DNA of 64,000 bases from Bacillota bacterium (GCA_023439505.1 JAEXNR010000028.1:36586-100585), one strand, 5' to 3'. Positions 8,809-17,733 are shown, counted from the stretch's first letter. The notes: generated by a model not told the origin, from the letters alone. Program-made: numbers and translations.

Positions 8809-8862
8809 AACAGATCCAAATCAGCCATACTTGTAGTAGGAAACAAACAAGGAGGTATTCTT

Positions 8863-9021
8863 ATGACAGATGACAATAAGATGAGAAGTACAAAAAATAA
8901 GAAGAAAGAGGATGGTACCTTTCATTCAAAGCATATTAAGCATGATCCCCAGGCGGAAAGTGCACGTGCTGTTTTTGGTTTAAATGACGACAAAGAAACT
9001 TATGGTAATAAAAAATCCTGA
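8863..9021 (+). CDS. Small hydrophilic protein of 52 residues
   Basis: An ATG at 8863 follows a strong CAAGGAGGT site. The 52-residue product is rich in Lys, Asp and Asn, has no hydrophobic segment, and contains the block KHDPQAESARAVFG. It resembles short clostridial proteins of unknown function (possibly the family named CPC_1213, from memory) that some authors place with spore or stress proteins; I cannot confirm membership. A stem-loop follows 25 bases after the stop. The strong ribosome site and patterned composition support a real gene. Confidence 0.7.
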   Translation: MTDDNKMRSTKNKKKEDGTFHSKHIKHDPQAESARAVFGLNDDKETYGNKKS

Positions 9022-9045
9022 TTTCAGGATCAATCATTGTTAAAT

Positions 9046-9071
9046 GAAATGGGTGCGTATGCACCCATTTC
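9046..9071. terminator. Stem-loop between convergent genes
   Basis: Perfect 11-bp stem (9046-9056 with 9061-9071) with a 4-base loop. T tracts are weak on both sides, so it may serve both the small gene on the plus strand and the nuclease gene on the minus strand. Confidence 0.55.
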
Positions 9072-9077
9072 GTATGT

Positions 9078-10121
9078 TTAGTGCGCCCGGCGGGCGTACG
9101 TTTCATTCAGATAACGTACCTTATCCTTGGATAAGGACATGATCTCTGAGTACAAAATATCACGGTAATCGATTTGAGCCTTCTCATTGGGATTACACGC
9201 TGTCTGTGCAAGTAACTGCTTTCCTCTCCGGATAAAAGAATTCTCTTCCTTCCTGGTCAGAAATGGAAAAACTTCTTTTAATACGATGCATCCTTTTGCA
9301 ACAAAAAACAACTTAAAGCCTCCGTCCAGAGGGAGCTTTAGTAAGATATTTTTTGAAGCCAGATCATGATAACCATTCAATCCATTTCTAAGGGATTGAA
9401 AGCCCAGCAAGATATCACGATACAAAGAGGCTATTTCAAATTTGTACCGGTCGGATGCTTCTGTCATTTTATGATGAAGTGTCTGAAGAAAGAGGTCCAT
9501 TTTAGCAGAATCGGATAAAAGGTCGATGAAAATATTGCGATTTTCAAGAAACTCTGCCTCCTCCATCTTAACAGGAAAGAAATGATATGCAAATTCATAG
9601 GTATCATTCCGATCATGGAGGGGATAGATCTTTTTTAACTGCTCCAGTAACGTTTCCAGTACATGTTTTCTTCGAAAGGGGCCGTAGGTATCATCCTGTC
9701 GGTGCGCTGACAGGGTAAGAAGCCTGTCACAGGGATCAGTCTCAATTTTTAAATACACATATCGTTTATCATTTTTTAGCTGTGCATTAAACATTGGCTG
9801 ATAATATTTGATCAGTTGGCATTCCAAAAGACGTGCCTCCAGGTGGGTATCTGTTACGGTATATTCTATGGTATCAATCTGGGAGACCATTTTTTTTACC
9901 TTTTCCCATGTAGGGGAAGCGGCAAAGTATGATTTCACCCTGCTTTTCAGACACTTGCTTTTCCCAATATAAATAATGGTGCCCTGTGCATTAATCATTT
10001 TGTAGATTCCCGGAAGTTCAGGAAGGATATTAAGCTCATGACATGTGAAACGTCTTTCCGGTTCAGCTTGCTTGTCCTTATCAGTTTCTTCTATTCTCAT
10101 CATCCAACCACCATTAAACAT
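9078..10121 (-). CDS. UvrC-like GIY-YIG endonuclease, short form
   Basis: 347 residues. A GIY-YIG nuclease domain (GIYKMINAQGTIIYIGKSK, about residues 39-58) opens the protein, and a UVR-like helical motif (about residues 225-260, EASDRYKFEIASLYRDI) follows. Full UvrC is about 600 residues and continues with an RNase H-like nuclease and helix-hairpin-helix domains; both are absent. It is therefore closer to Cho-type accessory incision nucleases, although Cho lacks the UVR part. It may make the 3' incision at lesions in nucleotide excision repair. Alternative start codons exist at 10103 and 10100. Confidence 0.75.
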   Translation of the reverse strand: MFNGGWMMRIEETDKDKQAEPERRFTCHELNILPELPGIYKMINAQGTIIYIGKSKCLKSRVKSYFAASPTWEKVKKMVSQIDTIEYTVTDTHLEARLLECQLIKYYQPMFNAQLKNDKRYVYLKIETDPCDRLLTLSAHRQDDTYGPFRRKHVLETLLEQLKKIYPLHDRNDTYEFAYHFFPVKMEEAEFLENRNIFIDLLSDSAKMDLFLQTLHHKMTEASDRYKFEIASLYRDILLGFQSLRNGLNGYHDLASKNILLKLPLDGGFKLFFVAKGCIVLKEVFPFLTRKEENSFIRRGKQLLAQTACNPNEKAQIDYRDILYSEIMSLSKDKVRYLNETYARRAH

Positions 10122-10285
10122 GTTATGATTTCTAATTTGGTATCAACGTTTTTTATATTATATCACAGAGAAAGATAGGAAGAAACAACATAAAATTATT
10201 TTGATTATCAAACTAATTGACAGTTAAGGCTAAGATAATATAAAATATAATTACTGATATTAATTGAGATGGCGGAGGAAAGCAT

Positions 10286-11500
10286 ATGATCATATCACCT
10301 AAATTTAAGGGATTTATTTGTATAACGGCTCATCCGGATGGTTGTGCAGAAAATGTTCTGGATCAGATTAATTATGTGAAGAGTCAAAAAAAGATCAATG
10401 GATTGCATAATGTTCTTGTGATCGGAGCTTCTGCCGGTTATGGACTTTCATCCAGAATTGCAGCTACCTTTGCGGGAGGAGCATCCACCCTGGGAGTAAT
10501 ATTCGATAAGCCGGCATCGGGTAACCGAACAGCTACAGCAGGCTGGTACAATACGGCTGCATTTGAAAGGGAAGCGAATCAGGCAGGCTTTTATGCAAAA
10601 AGTATCAATGGGGATGCATTTACACAAGAAATTAAAGAGGAAACCATTGAAATGATTAAGCGGGATCTTGGTAAAGTTGATCTGGTGATATACTCTATTG
10701 CTTCGCCAAGAAGAAAAGATCCATTGACAGGAGAGGTATATACATCTGTATTAAAGCCCTTAAAGGAGCCTTTTGTCAGTAAGACAGTGGATATCAATCA
10801 TAATACGGTTTCTGATGTACAGATCATGCCGGCAAATGATGGAGATGTGGAGCAAACGGTAAAGGTGATGGGCGGAGAGGACTGGATGCTTTGGATGAAG
10901 GCATTAAAAGAAGCAGAAGTTCTTAGTACGGGGGCTAAAACCATTGCCTATACGTATATTGGCTCGGATATTACAAAGCCAATTTACAGAAACGGGACCA
11001 TTGGTAAGGCAAAGGAGCATCTGGAGAAGACTGCAATCGACTTGAATGAATATCTGAGGGAGGTTGGTGCAAGCGCTTATGTCTCATCCAATAAAGCACT
11101 GGTCACACAATCAAGTTCCGCTATTCCTGTGGTTACCCTTTATATCTCCCTGTTATTAAAAATTATGAAAGAGAAGCATCTGGATGAAAATTCTGTGGAA
11201 CAAATCTACAGACTTTTTTCAGATAAACTATATAGTGCTTCTTCTGTTGAAGCGGGAAAAACACTCCTCAGGGTGGATGATTATGAATTACGTGATGAAG
11301 TGCAACGTGAAGTAAATCATCATTGGAATAAAATTACCTCAGAAAATGTAACACAGTTAACGGATATTGAAGGATTTAAATCTGAGTTTTTGAAATTATT
11401 TGGTTTCGGTCATTCCCGGGTAGATTATGGAAATGAGACTGAAATATATGTAGATATTCCCAGTATATCGAACACAAATGAAACAAAGATCACTGGTTAA
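10286..11500 (+). CDS. fabV: FabV-type trans-2-enoyl-ACP/CoA reductase (NADH)
   Basis: 404 residues, the usual FabV/Ter length. The N-terminal GASAGYG (48-54) is the NADH-binding glycine motif, and Tyr234 with Lys243 forms the Y-x8-K active site typical of FabV (FabI has Y-x6-K). The enzyme reduces enoyl-ACP in fatty acid synthesis or, as Ter, crotonyl-CoA in butyrate-type pathways; sequence alone does not separate the two. It stands alone between a divergent nuclease gene and a terminator, with no fatty acid genes around. FabV proteins are usually resistant to triclosan. Confidence 0.9.
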   Translation: MIISPKFKGFICITAHPDGCAENVLDQINYVKSQKKINGLHNVLVIGASAGYGLSSRIAATFAGGASTLGVIFDKPASGNRTATAGWYNTAAFEREANQAGFYAKSINGDAFTQEIKEETIEMIKRDLGKVDLVIYSIASPRRKDPLTGEVYTSVLKPLKEPFVSKTVDINHNTVSDVQIMPANDGDVEQTVKVMGGEDWMLWMKALKEAEVLSTGAKTIAYTYIGSDITKPIYRNGTIGKAKEHLEKTAIDLNEYLREVGASAYVSSNKALVTQSSSAIPVVTLYISLLLKIMKEKHLDENSVEQIYRLFSDKLYSASSVEAGKTLLRVDDYELRDEVQREVNHHWNKITSENVTQLTDIEGFKSEFLKLFGFGHSRVDYGNETEIYVDIPSISNTNETKITG

Positions 11501-11561
11501 TTTTCTGTGTGAAACTCCCTGAACATATCATTTTTAGCTGGTATAACAGCATCAGATGAAA

Positions 11562-11591
11562 AGTCTGCCGATAAAAAACGGCAGGCTTTTG
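11562..11591 (+). terminator. Rho-independent terminator after fabV
   Basis: A 9-bp stem (11562-11570 with 11579-11587, one G-T pair), an A-rich loop and TTTT. Confidence 0.75.
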
Positions 11592-11742
11592 TGCTGCCCT
11601 TTATTTTGATCAGGATCATGACAGGTTTATATTTATACAACGATGAGGGGGATTATTGAATAAAATCCCATTATATAGAAGAAAAATGGAAAATATATTA
11701 AATATTTATAAAATAATACTAACAATAAACTAAAATTATCAT

Positions 11743-11771
11743 TTGTAAATAGAAAGCGCTGGTGCTATAAT
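11743..11771 (+). promoter_or_regulatory. SigA-type promoter for the ClC gene
   Basis: TTGTAA at 11743-11748 and TATAAT at 11766-11771 with a 17-base spacer, about 40 bases before the TTG start of the ClC gene. Confidence 0.6.
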
Positions 11772-11811
11772 CGATTTGGCTTATGAAAAGGATAAAAGGA
11801 AGTAGATTAGA

Positions 11812-13362
11812 TTGAAGACAAGAGTTTACAGACTATTATCTGATTTTAATCAGATGAAGTGGAAGGTATCTGTAAAGGGATTATTAATTGGAGTAATCGC
11901 TGGTTTGCTAGCAGTCGTATACCGTATCATGATTGAATATGGAACAGAAACAGCGATAAAGATGTATGGATATATTCGTTCACACCCGGTTAACATCGTT
12001 ATTTTTATATTAGCGATTATATTCCTGGGCAGTTTTATTGCCTGGCTTGTAAAATTAGAGCCGATGGCTATGGGGAGCGGTATCCCTCAAACAGAGGGCG
12101 TGGTTTTATATGGGTTGAAAATGAAATGGCATTCCGTGCTGCTTGTACGATACGTTGGGGGGATATTATGTTCTTTCTTCGGACTCTCTTTGGGAAGAGA
12201 GGGACCTTCTATCCAGATTGGAGCTGCCGGCGGACAATTCGTAGCAAAGCGTATGAGTAAAAGTCATCTGGAAGAAAACTATTTAATTACAGGCGGGGCT
12301 GCTGCCGGACTGTCTGCTGCATTCAATGCTCCGTTATCCGGTATCGTATTTTCTCTTGAGGAAGTACATCGAAGCTTCTCACCGATCATTCTTCTCGCGG
12401 CAACGACTGCTTCATTAACGGCTGACTTTGTTTCAAAGACGTTTTTTGGACTTCAGCCTGTCCTTAAGTTTAATGTAATCCCACAGCTGCCACTTAAGCT
12501 TTATATTTGGCTTCTCCCTCTTGGAATTATTGCCGGATTAACCGGAGCCCTGATCAACAAATCCTTGCTCCTGTTTCAGACACTGTACGCAAAAATTCCG
12601 GTAAAATTTCGACCATGTGTTGCTCTTTTGCTGGCGCTGCCAATTGGATTATTTTTGCCGGAAATTCTTGGTGGCGGTCAGAATTTGATCAAATTATCAG
12701 AAAGTGCAAATAATAAATTCTTGTTTCTGGGTATCCTATTTTTAGCTAAAATAATATTTACAGGTACAAGCTTTGGAAGTGGTGTTCCCGGAGGAATATT
12801 TCTCCCTATCTTATCAGTGGGGGCATTGGCAGGCAGTATGGTGGGAATGGTTGCAAGTCATGTTGGAATGCCAACGGATTATATCTCTGATTTTGCTGTA
12901 TGTGCTATGGCCGGTGTACTGTCAGGCGCTGTGAAGGCACCGGTGACAAGCATTTTACTTACAGCAGAAATGGCAGGTTCCCTAATACATATGCTGCCCG
13001 TTGCGGCATGTTCCTTTATTGCCTTATTGCTTTCTGATCTCTTGAAGATACAGCCGATTTATGAAGCACTCCTTGAAAGATTTGTAGAGAAGAATGAAAA
13101 CAAAATCGAAATGGAAGAGAAAGGCGGGATTCGTGAATTCCCCGTCGAAATCGGAAGTAAGATCTGTGGGAAGAGAATAAGTGAGATCAGCTGGCCGCAG
13201 GGACTTTTGATTGTCGGGATCAGAAGAGGGGAAAAGGAGTTTATTCCAAAAGGCAATACAATGATATTAACGGGTGATTACCTGGTGGTGCTTACGTCGC
13301 AAGGACATGATCAGGCAGTTGGTAAATGCATGAAAGACTCCTGCTATTCCAATACGTCATAA
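11812..13362 (+). CDS. ClC-family chloride/proton antiporter with C-terminal RCK_C domain
   Basis: 516 residues with about ten or more membrane segments. The three anion-binding signatures are present: GSGIP at 88-92, GREGP at 128-132 with gating Glu130, and GSGVPGGIFLP near residue 320. Glu183/184 may be the internal proton glutamate, so exchange with H+ is likely. The Ser in GSGIP argues for chloride rather than the fluoride-selective branch. A soluble C-terminal domain (about 430-510) looks like TrkA-C/RCK_C, which binds ligands in potassium systems. TTG start with AAAGGAAG about 10 bases upstream. Confidence 0.88.
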   Translation: MKTRVYRLLSDFNQMKWKVSVKGLLIGVIAGLLAVVYRIMIEYGTETAIKMYGYIRSHPVNIVIFILAIIFLGSFIAWLVKLEPMAMGSGIPQTEGVVLYGLKMKWHSVLLVRYVGGILCSFFGLSLGREGPSIQIGAAGGQFVAKRMSKSHLEENYLITGGAAAGLSAAFNAPLSGIVFSLEEVHRSFSPIILLAATTASLTADFVSKTFFGLQPVLKFNVIPQLPLKLYIWLLPLGIIAGLTGALINKSLLLFQTLYAKIPVKFRPCVALLLALPIGLFLPEILGGGQNLIKLSESANNKFLFLGILFLAKIIFTGTSFGSGVPGGIFLPILSVGALAGSMVGMVASHVGMPTDYISDFAVCAMAGVLSGAVKAPVTSILLTAEMAGSLIHMLPVAACSFIALLLSDLLKIQPIYEALLERFVEKNENKIEMEEKGGIREFPVEIGSKICGKRISEISWPQGLLIVGIRRGEKEFIPKGNTMILTGDYLVVLTSQGHDQAVGKCMKDSCYSNTS

Positions 13363-13474
13363 ATAAACCAGATGGAGTTGAATTAAAAAATAAAAGATAA
13401 TCTATTTGACTTTGAAATGAAGCTATAATAGAGACTAAGACTGAAATCACAATACATGAAGGGAAGATAACAAA

Positions 13475-14746
13475 ATGGAATTTCACACACTATTACCACT
13501 TTTCGTTTTTCTGATAGTAATGGCATTAATTATCAGCGAAAAAGTAAACAGAACGGTGGCATCCTTAGCAGGGGCAAGCATTATAATTATTGTGCACATA
13601 TTAGATGGGCACAACGCACTTGGGTATATAGACTTTAATACAATCGGTGTATTAATTGGAATGATGATTATTGTAGGTATTGTAAAGAATACCGGCATCT
13701 TTGAATATTTGGCTATTTATGCAGCGAAGAGGTCAAAGGGCGAGCCCTGGAGCATTATTGTCAGCCTTTGTGTAATCACAGCAATTACCTCAGCTTTCTT
13801 AGATAATGTAACGACAGTACTATTAATTGTTCCAATGACCTTTGTTATTACACAAACGCTGGAACTGGATCCAATTCCTTTTCTGATTCCCGAAATACTT
13901 GCTTCCAACATTGGCGGCACGGCAACCTTAATTGGAGATCCTCCGAATATTATGATCGGCAGCGGAGCGGGTCTTGACTTTCTTGATTTTATCATAAATC
14001 TATCGCCGGTCATCGTAGTTATATTTATTGCAACCTTTATTGCATTAAAATTTAATTATCGTAATAAATTAGTGGTAACAGAAGATAAGAGGAAACAGAT
14101 CATGCAATTGGATGAAAAGGTCTGTATTAAAAATCATTCCTTGTTAAAAAAATGTCTCTTTGTGCTGATTCTCGTTATGCTGGGATTATTTTTCCATTCC
14201 AGCTTAGGGTATGAATCATCTGTTGTTGCATTAAGCGGTGCAACGCTTCTCCTTCTTATCAGTGGAGAAAGTATAGATGAAGCCATGCTTAGTGTAGAAT
14301 GGCCGACGATTTTCTTCTTCGGAGGACTTTTTATCATGGTAGGAGCTTTGGAAGAGGTAGGATTAATCGACCAGCTGGCGAAATTTATTGTAAATCTGAC
14401 GGGAGATAACCTGTTATTCACGGGAATTATCATTCTATGGTTCTCAGCAATTTTTTCGGCATTTTTAGATAATATTCCGTTTGTGGCAACCTTGATTCCA
14501 CTGATTCAGGCTATGGGTGCTTCCGGTCTGAATATTGCTCCTTTATGGTGGGCAGTCTCTCTGGGCGCTTGTCTGGGTGGAAATGGTACATTAATTGGAG
14601 CTTCTGCGAATGTGGTCGTAGCGGGATTGGCAGAAAAGCATGGGTATAAGCTATCCTTTGCAAGATATTTTAAGACAGGTTTTCCGCTTATGTTATTATC
14701 AATAGTAATATCAATGATTTACCTGGTTATCTTTTATTTAATATAA
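13475..14746 (+). CDS. ArsB/NhaD-type ion transporter (IT superfamily)
   Basis: 423 residues, about eleven hydrophobic segments in two repeats. TSAFLDNVTTVLL and NIGGTATLIGDPPNIMI in the first half, and FSAFLDNIPFVATLIPL with GGNGTLIGASANVV in the second, are the paired motifs of the ArsB/NhaD/CitM permeases. Members move arsenite, Na+/H+ or dicarboxylates. No arsR, arsC or arsA lies near, so arsenite export has no support from context. The partner gene at 14763 starts 16 bases after it and is probably co-transcribed. Confidence 0.8.
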   Translation: MEFHTLLPLFVFLIVMALIISEKVNRTVASLAGASIIIIVHILDGHNALGYIDFNTIGVLIGMMIIVGIVKNTGIFEYLAIYAAKRSKGEPWSIIVSLCVITAITSAFLDNVTTVLLIVPMTFVITQTLELDPIPFLIPEILASNIGGTATLIGDPPNIMIGSGAGLDFLDFIINLSPVIVVIFIATFIALKFNYRNKLVVTEDKRKQIMQLDEKVCIKNHSLLKKCLFVLILVMLGLFFHSSLGYESSVVALSGATLLLLISGESIDEAMLSVEWPTIFFFGGLFIMVGALEEVGLIDQLAKFIVNLTGDNLLFTGIIILWFSAIFSAFLDNIPFVATLIPLIQAMGASGLNIAPLWWAVSLGACLGGNGTLIGASANVVVAGLAEKHGYKLSFARYFKTGFPLMLLSIVISMIYLVIFYLI

Positions 14747-14762
14747 ATTGGGAGGGTTGACG

Positions 14763-15212
14763 ATGAATTATGTTTCTGCTGAACAGGATAATATCGACAT
14801 GATGCTTACGCAAATGGGGGCAAAAGTAAAAAGTATTCATGGACTAATATGTTCTGTGAGATTTAATATCGATGGTACTGAGTTATTTTATGTATACAAT
14901 GTCAATGCGAAAGAACAGTATTATCTGCAAAAGGTACTTCCTTACCCGGTAGGGGCAGGGGAATTTACAAAACCATCAGAAATTATCGAATATATCAAAA
15001 AGGATATTGCATGTTATAAGACGGCTTCCAAGAGTACCATTTTTAAGGAATTCGTTAGTGCCAATCTGGAACTTCACCATACGATTCATAAGCTGGAGGA
15101 TACCTTTATGAGTCACAATGTGCCTCACGATAAAATGGATGAAATCGTTAGTAAAATTGAGCAAATAAGTCAATTAATTAGTGAGATTGAAAAGACAAGC
15201 AAAACGCTTTAA
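14763..15212 (+). CDS. Uncharacterised 149-residue soluble protein
   Basis: No family recognised. Starts at ATG 14763 with GGAGG at 14751-14755. The first 85 residues look like a small mixed alpha/beta fold with alternating polar and hydrophobic strands; the last 60 residues form a helical, coiled-coil-like region rich in Glu, Ile and Lys. There is no signal peptide or membrane segment. It follows the ArsB/NhaD-type permease by 16 bases and precedes a terminator, so it is likely the second gene of that operon and may modulate the permease (inference). Confidence 0.7.
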   Translation: MNYVSAEQDNIDMMLTQMGAKVKSIHGLICSVRFNIDGTELFYVYNVNAKEQYYLQKVLPYPVGAGEFTKPSEIIEYIKKDIACYKTASKSTIFKEFVSANLELHHTIHKLEDTFMSHNVPHDKMDEIVSKIEQISQLISEIEKTSKTL

Positions 15213-15216
15213 CGAG

Positions 15217-15268
15217 ATAACTGCCGGACTTCTTCATAGGGAAAAGATGCCGGCAGTTATTCTTTTAT
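15217..15268 (+). terminator. Rho-independent terminator
   Basis: Perfect 11-bp stem (15217-15227 with 15250-15260) followed by TCTTTTATTT; it ends the permease operon. Confidence 0.85.
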
Positions 15269-15421
15269 TTATCCAAATCTAATAAAACATAAGAAATGAA
15301 ACAATTTGCCTATGGTGTAACACAGATACATTAATTTATTGGGGAATAAACGTTTTCCTTATGTTTTATTGAAATGGAAGCATTGTAAATCGGATCACCG
15401 TATGGAATACGATGATAAGGA

Positions 15422-15559
15422 TTATTTTTCACAATCACCTTTTAGTTGAATCATCGTCGCAATAATATCGTGCTTTTTAGCGGAATCTAATTGTTTCAAT
15501 GCTTGAATAATAATAAGTATATCTTGTTCGGTATTGGTTTTTTGCGCCTTTTTCTTCAT
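15422..15559 (-). CDS. Small 45-residue protein divergent to the XRE gene
   Basis: ATG at 15559 with GAGGGA about 6 bases upstream, ending in TAA at 15422. The product starts MKKKAQKTNTEQDILIII and is a Lys-rich, predominantly helical peptide with an amphipathic core (QALKQLDSAKKHDIIATM). There is no membrane segment. It is transcribed away from the XRE-family gene at 15715, sharing a 155-base intergenic region, which is the usual layout for a regulator and its target. Function not recognised. Confidence 0.55.
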   Translation of the reverse strand: MKKKAQKTNTEQDILIIIQALKQLDSAKKHDIIATMIQLKGDCEK

Positions 15560-15714
15560 TGGTATCCCTCATTATATTGACGATGACAATACATATAAAT
15601 GACTATGACAATATTGTACTTAATATTACATCCTTTGTCAATAGCTGTATCAGAAATATAATTGACGGAAGGACGTAATTTTGTTAATATCGAAATTGGA
15701 AAGGGTGTGTGATA

Positions 15715-16158
15715 TTGAATACACGTGTTAAAATACTTCGAAAAAAATTAAATCTGAGCCAGGATAGCTTTGGCAGCAGATTGGGTGTTACCGGAGCAGG
15801 TATCTCTAAGATTGAGAGTAATCATCGCAGTTTAACAGAGCAGATGATACGCATGATTTGTAAGGAATTCAATGTCAACGAGCATTGGTTAAGACTTGGA
15901 CAGGGCGAGATGTTTAAGCAAAAGGGTCCTTCCGGAATAGAACAATTATCAGACTATTATCAATTGGATGAATTTGATCAAAGAATTATTACGGAATATG
16001 CCCTGCTGGATGAAAAAAAACGAAAAGTAATTAAGGAATATATCATGAGTATAGCCTATGGAAGCAGCACGACTGACATGCCGGATCAAGGATGGAAGGA
16101 TAACGTACTGCGTCTTGCGGAGGATACGGACGGGGAAGGAACCTATCATAATAAATAA
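15715..16158 (+). CDS. XRE-family transcriptional regulator
   Basis: 147 residues. Residues 1-65 form a Cro/cI-type helix-turn-helix: VKILRKKLNLSQDSFGSRL, then GVTGAGISKIES as the recognition region. The N-terminal RxLRKxLxLSQ pattern and the NEHWLRLGQGEMF segment match small regulators common in clostridial accessory DNA. A TTG start at 15715 fits the family N-terminus and lies about 8 bases after GAAAGGGTG. Its C-terminal half is acidic with no known domain. It may regulate itself and the divergent 45-residue gene. Confidence 0.8.
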   Translation: MNTRVKILRKKLNLSQDSFGSRLGVTGAGISKIESNHRSLTEQMIRMICKEFNVNEHWLRLGQGEMFKQKGPSGIEQLSDYYQLDEFDQRIITEYALLDEKKRKVIKEYIMSIAYGSSTTDMPDQGWKDNVLRLAEDTDGEGTYHNK

Positions 16159-16172
16159 AGAAGGGTTATTAC

Positions 16173-16223
16173 GACTGCGATCCGCATAGGAATGACTGCG
16201 GTCCGCATAGGAATGACTGCGGT
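16173..16223. repeat. 21-bp tandem repeat with internal palindrome
   Basis: Two full copies (16173-16193 and 16194-16214, one mismatch) plus nine bases of a third. The unit GACTGCGGTCCGCATAGGAAT holds the 11-bp palindrome TGCGG-T-CCGCA. It lies just after the XRE gene. Confidence 0.75.
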
Positions 16224-16271
16224 ATCAACCATAGTAAAGCAAAAGCAAGTAATGACCGTGTTGCATTCATA

Positions 16272-16318
16272 ACGGGGAGAACTAAGCAGCAGTGGCTGTT
16301 ATCTCAGAGTCTCCCCGT
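16272..16318. terminator. Stem-loop between convergent genes
   Basis: Nine-bp GC-rich perfect stem (16272-16280 with 16310-16318) with a 29-base loop, between the XRE gene and the minus-strand methyltransferase. No good T tract, so terminator function is only probable. Confidence 0.45.
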
Positions 16319-16398
16319 ATATAGTTTATGGTGTATTCATTTTAGAAGTTTTTAACCGGATCAGACAGCTGATATTGCATCGGCAGATTCAATTAAAC

Positions 16399-17250
16399 TC
16401 ATATATTATTGGAGCTGTTCTTTCTGGCTATCGCACATAATATGTTGCTGTCTTTATGATAGGGCTTGCCGGCAATATCGCTGTACAAATCCACCTGATT
16501 AAAGCCTGCCCTTAATAAATCAGAAACCAGTTCCTCACGAGTAAATAAGTGCTCCCAGATATTATAACAGGAGACAGCCTGATCGGTAAGTATGACAGAT
16601 TGATTTAAGATGGTATGTTCTTTATCGTAACGATAAAAAGCGTTCAAACAAATATGTGGGTCTTCCTTCCAAAAACCGCCCCTTTCATAAAAACACCAGG
16701 TTTTACTCTCTTCCCTGTTTTCATATTGCATTGGTGTAAATACATCAAGAATCAGGGAGCCTCTGTCTTTCAGACTGCGATAGATTATTTTTAGTAATTG
16801 ATCTCTGCCTGCATCGGACAAAACCCCAAAATCACAATAGATGAGGGTGGCTGCATCATATTTGTTTTCCTCCTCCAGCGTAAGATAATTTTGCTGACGA
16901 TAATCGATAGTATAGTATTTCTTTCTGGCGCTGTTGATGGCATAGCCAATTGAGCGTTCTGATAAGTCGATCCCGGTTACCTGATATCCGCTTTCATAGA
17001 ATCGTTCTGCATATATTCCGGGCCCGCAGCCAAGGTCAAGTAATTTGTGATAAGGTGATGGTGGCAGAACATCAATAATCCATGCGACGGATTGGTCGAT
17101 AAATTGATGATTTCTTGTGGCAGCATCCCAGGTTGGGTTTAGATGTGCCGCAAGCATTCCCTTGGAAATATGTGCATCATCCCAGAATTTTGAGGAACTT
17201 TCAGAATAAATTGCCGGCTTTTGTGCGTATATGAATAAATCATGATACAT
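16399..17250 (-). CDS. Class I SAM-dependent methyltransferase
   Basis: 283 residues. Motif I LLDLGCGPGIYAERF (about residue 68-82) and the acidic end of strand two in VTGIDLS define a Rossmann-fold methyltransferase of the Methyltransf_11/25 type. The later TLIYCDFGVLS fits motif II. Substrate cannot be told; the closest style is that of small-molecule or tRNA-modifying enzymes. ATG at 17250 with AAGGAG upstream. It is a single gene pointing away from the BceAB-type operon. Confidence 0.8.
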   Translation of the reverse strand: MYHDLFIYAQKPAIYSESSSKFWDDAHISKGMLAAHLNPTWDAATRNHQFIDQSVAWIIDVLPPSPYHKLLDLGCGPGIYAERFYESGYQVTGIDLSERSIGYAINSARKKYYTIDYRQQNYLTLEEENKYDAATLIYCDFGVLSDAGRDQLLKIIYRSLKDRGSLILDVFTPMQYENREESKTWCFYERGGFWKEDPHICLNAFYRYDKEHTILNQSVILTDQAVSCYNIWEHLFTREELVSDLLRAGFNQVDLYSDIAGKPYHKDSNILCAIARKNSSNNI

Positions 17251-17335
17251 AGTAAATTCTCCTTTTTAATAATTTGTTATGAGCGCTGCAAAACGCGCAT
17301 CATTTGAGGGAAAGAAACTAAGGTACGGATGTTAT

Positions 17336-17579
17336 TGTGATGACATAAAATAAAAACAGGTTGCGGAAAATATTCCACAACCTGTTTCTTATGAAAAGGG
17401 TATGGAAAATAGGATGTAAATCATAAAAGACATAGAAAATGAAGCTGTAAGGCAGCTTTATTTTTCCTATGAAATTATGATTTATCAATCCCTTTCCATG
17501 TACCCTTATAATACCGAATTTATATTATCAAGCGTAACGGATTAATACACCTCTCATTTGAATATCTTATGTCATCACA
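17336..17579. repeat. Nested imperfect inverted repeat, MITE-like
   Basis: The ends carry a perfect 13-bp inverted repeat, TGTGATGACATAA at 17336-17348 and its complement at 17567-17579. Inside, 17391-17447 and 17453-17510 form a second, long imperfect inverted repeat centred on AAGCTG-TAAGG-CAGCTT, and the left arm holds a 10-bp hairpin (17354-17387) with T runs on both sides. No coding frame is convincing. It occupies the 480-base gap between the methyltransferase and bceA-like genes and looks like a small non-autonomous element or a structured RNA. Confidence 0.5.
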
Positions 17580-17733
17580 TATTCAATATATAAGAAGAGA
17601 GATAGGATGTCAAGCACAGAATTGGTCAGGGTATTGTTGTATTAGTCATTGCCATGATTTGGGTGCTGTGCTATGATTAATGATAAGTAAATTGAGATCA
17701 TAACATGGCTTATTGGGATAAAGAGGAGCTGTA

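Noticed and set aside
11592..11811. A fluoride riboswitch ahead of the ClC gene
   Set aside because: The conserved crcB-motif segments are not present and the protein has the chloride-type GSGIP motif.
13475..14746. Arsenite efflux gene arsB as part of an arsenic operon
   Set aside because: No arsR, arsC, arsA or arsD is nearby; only superfamily membership can be supported.
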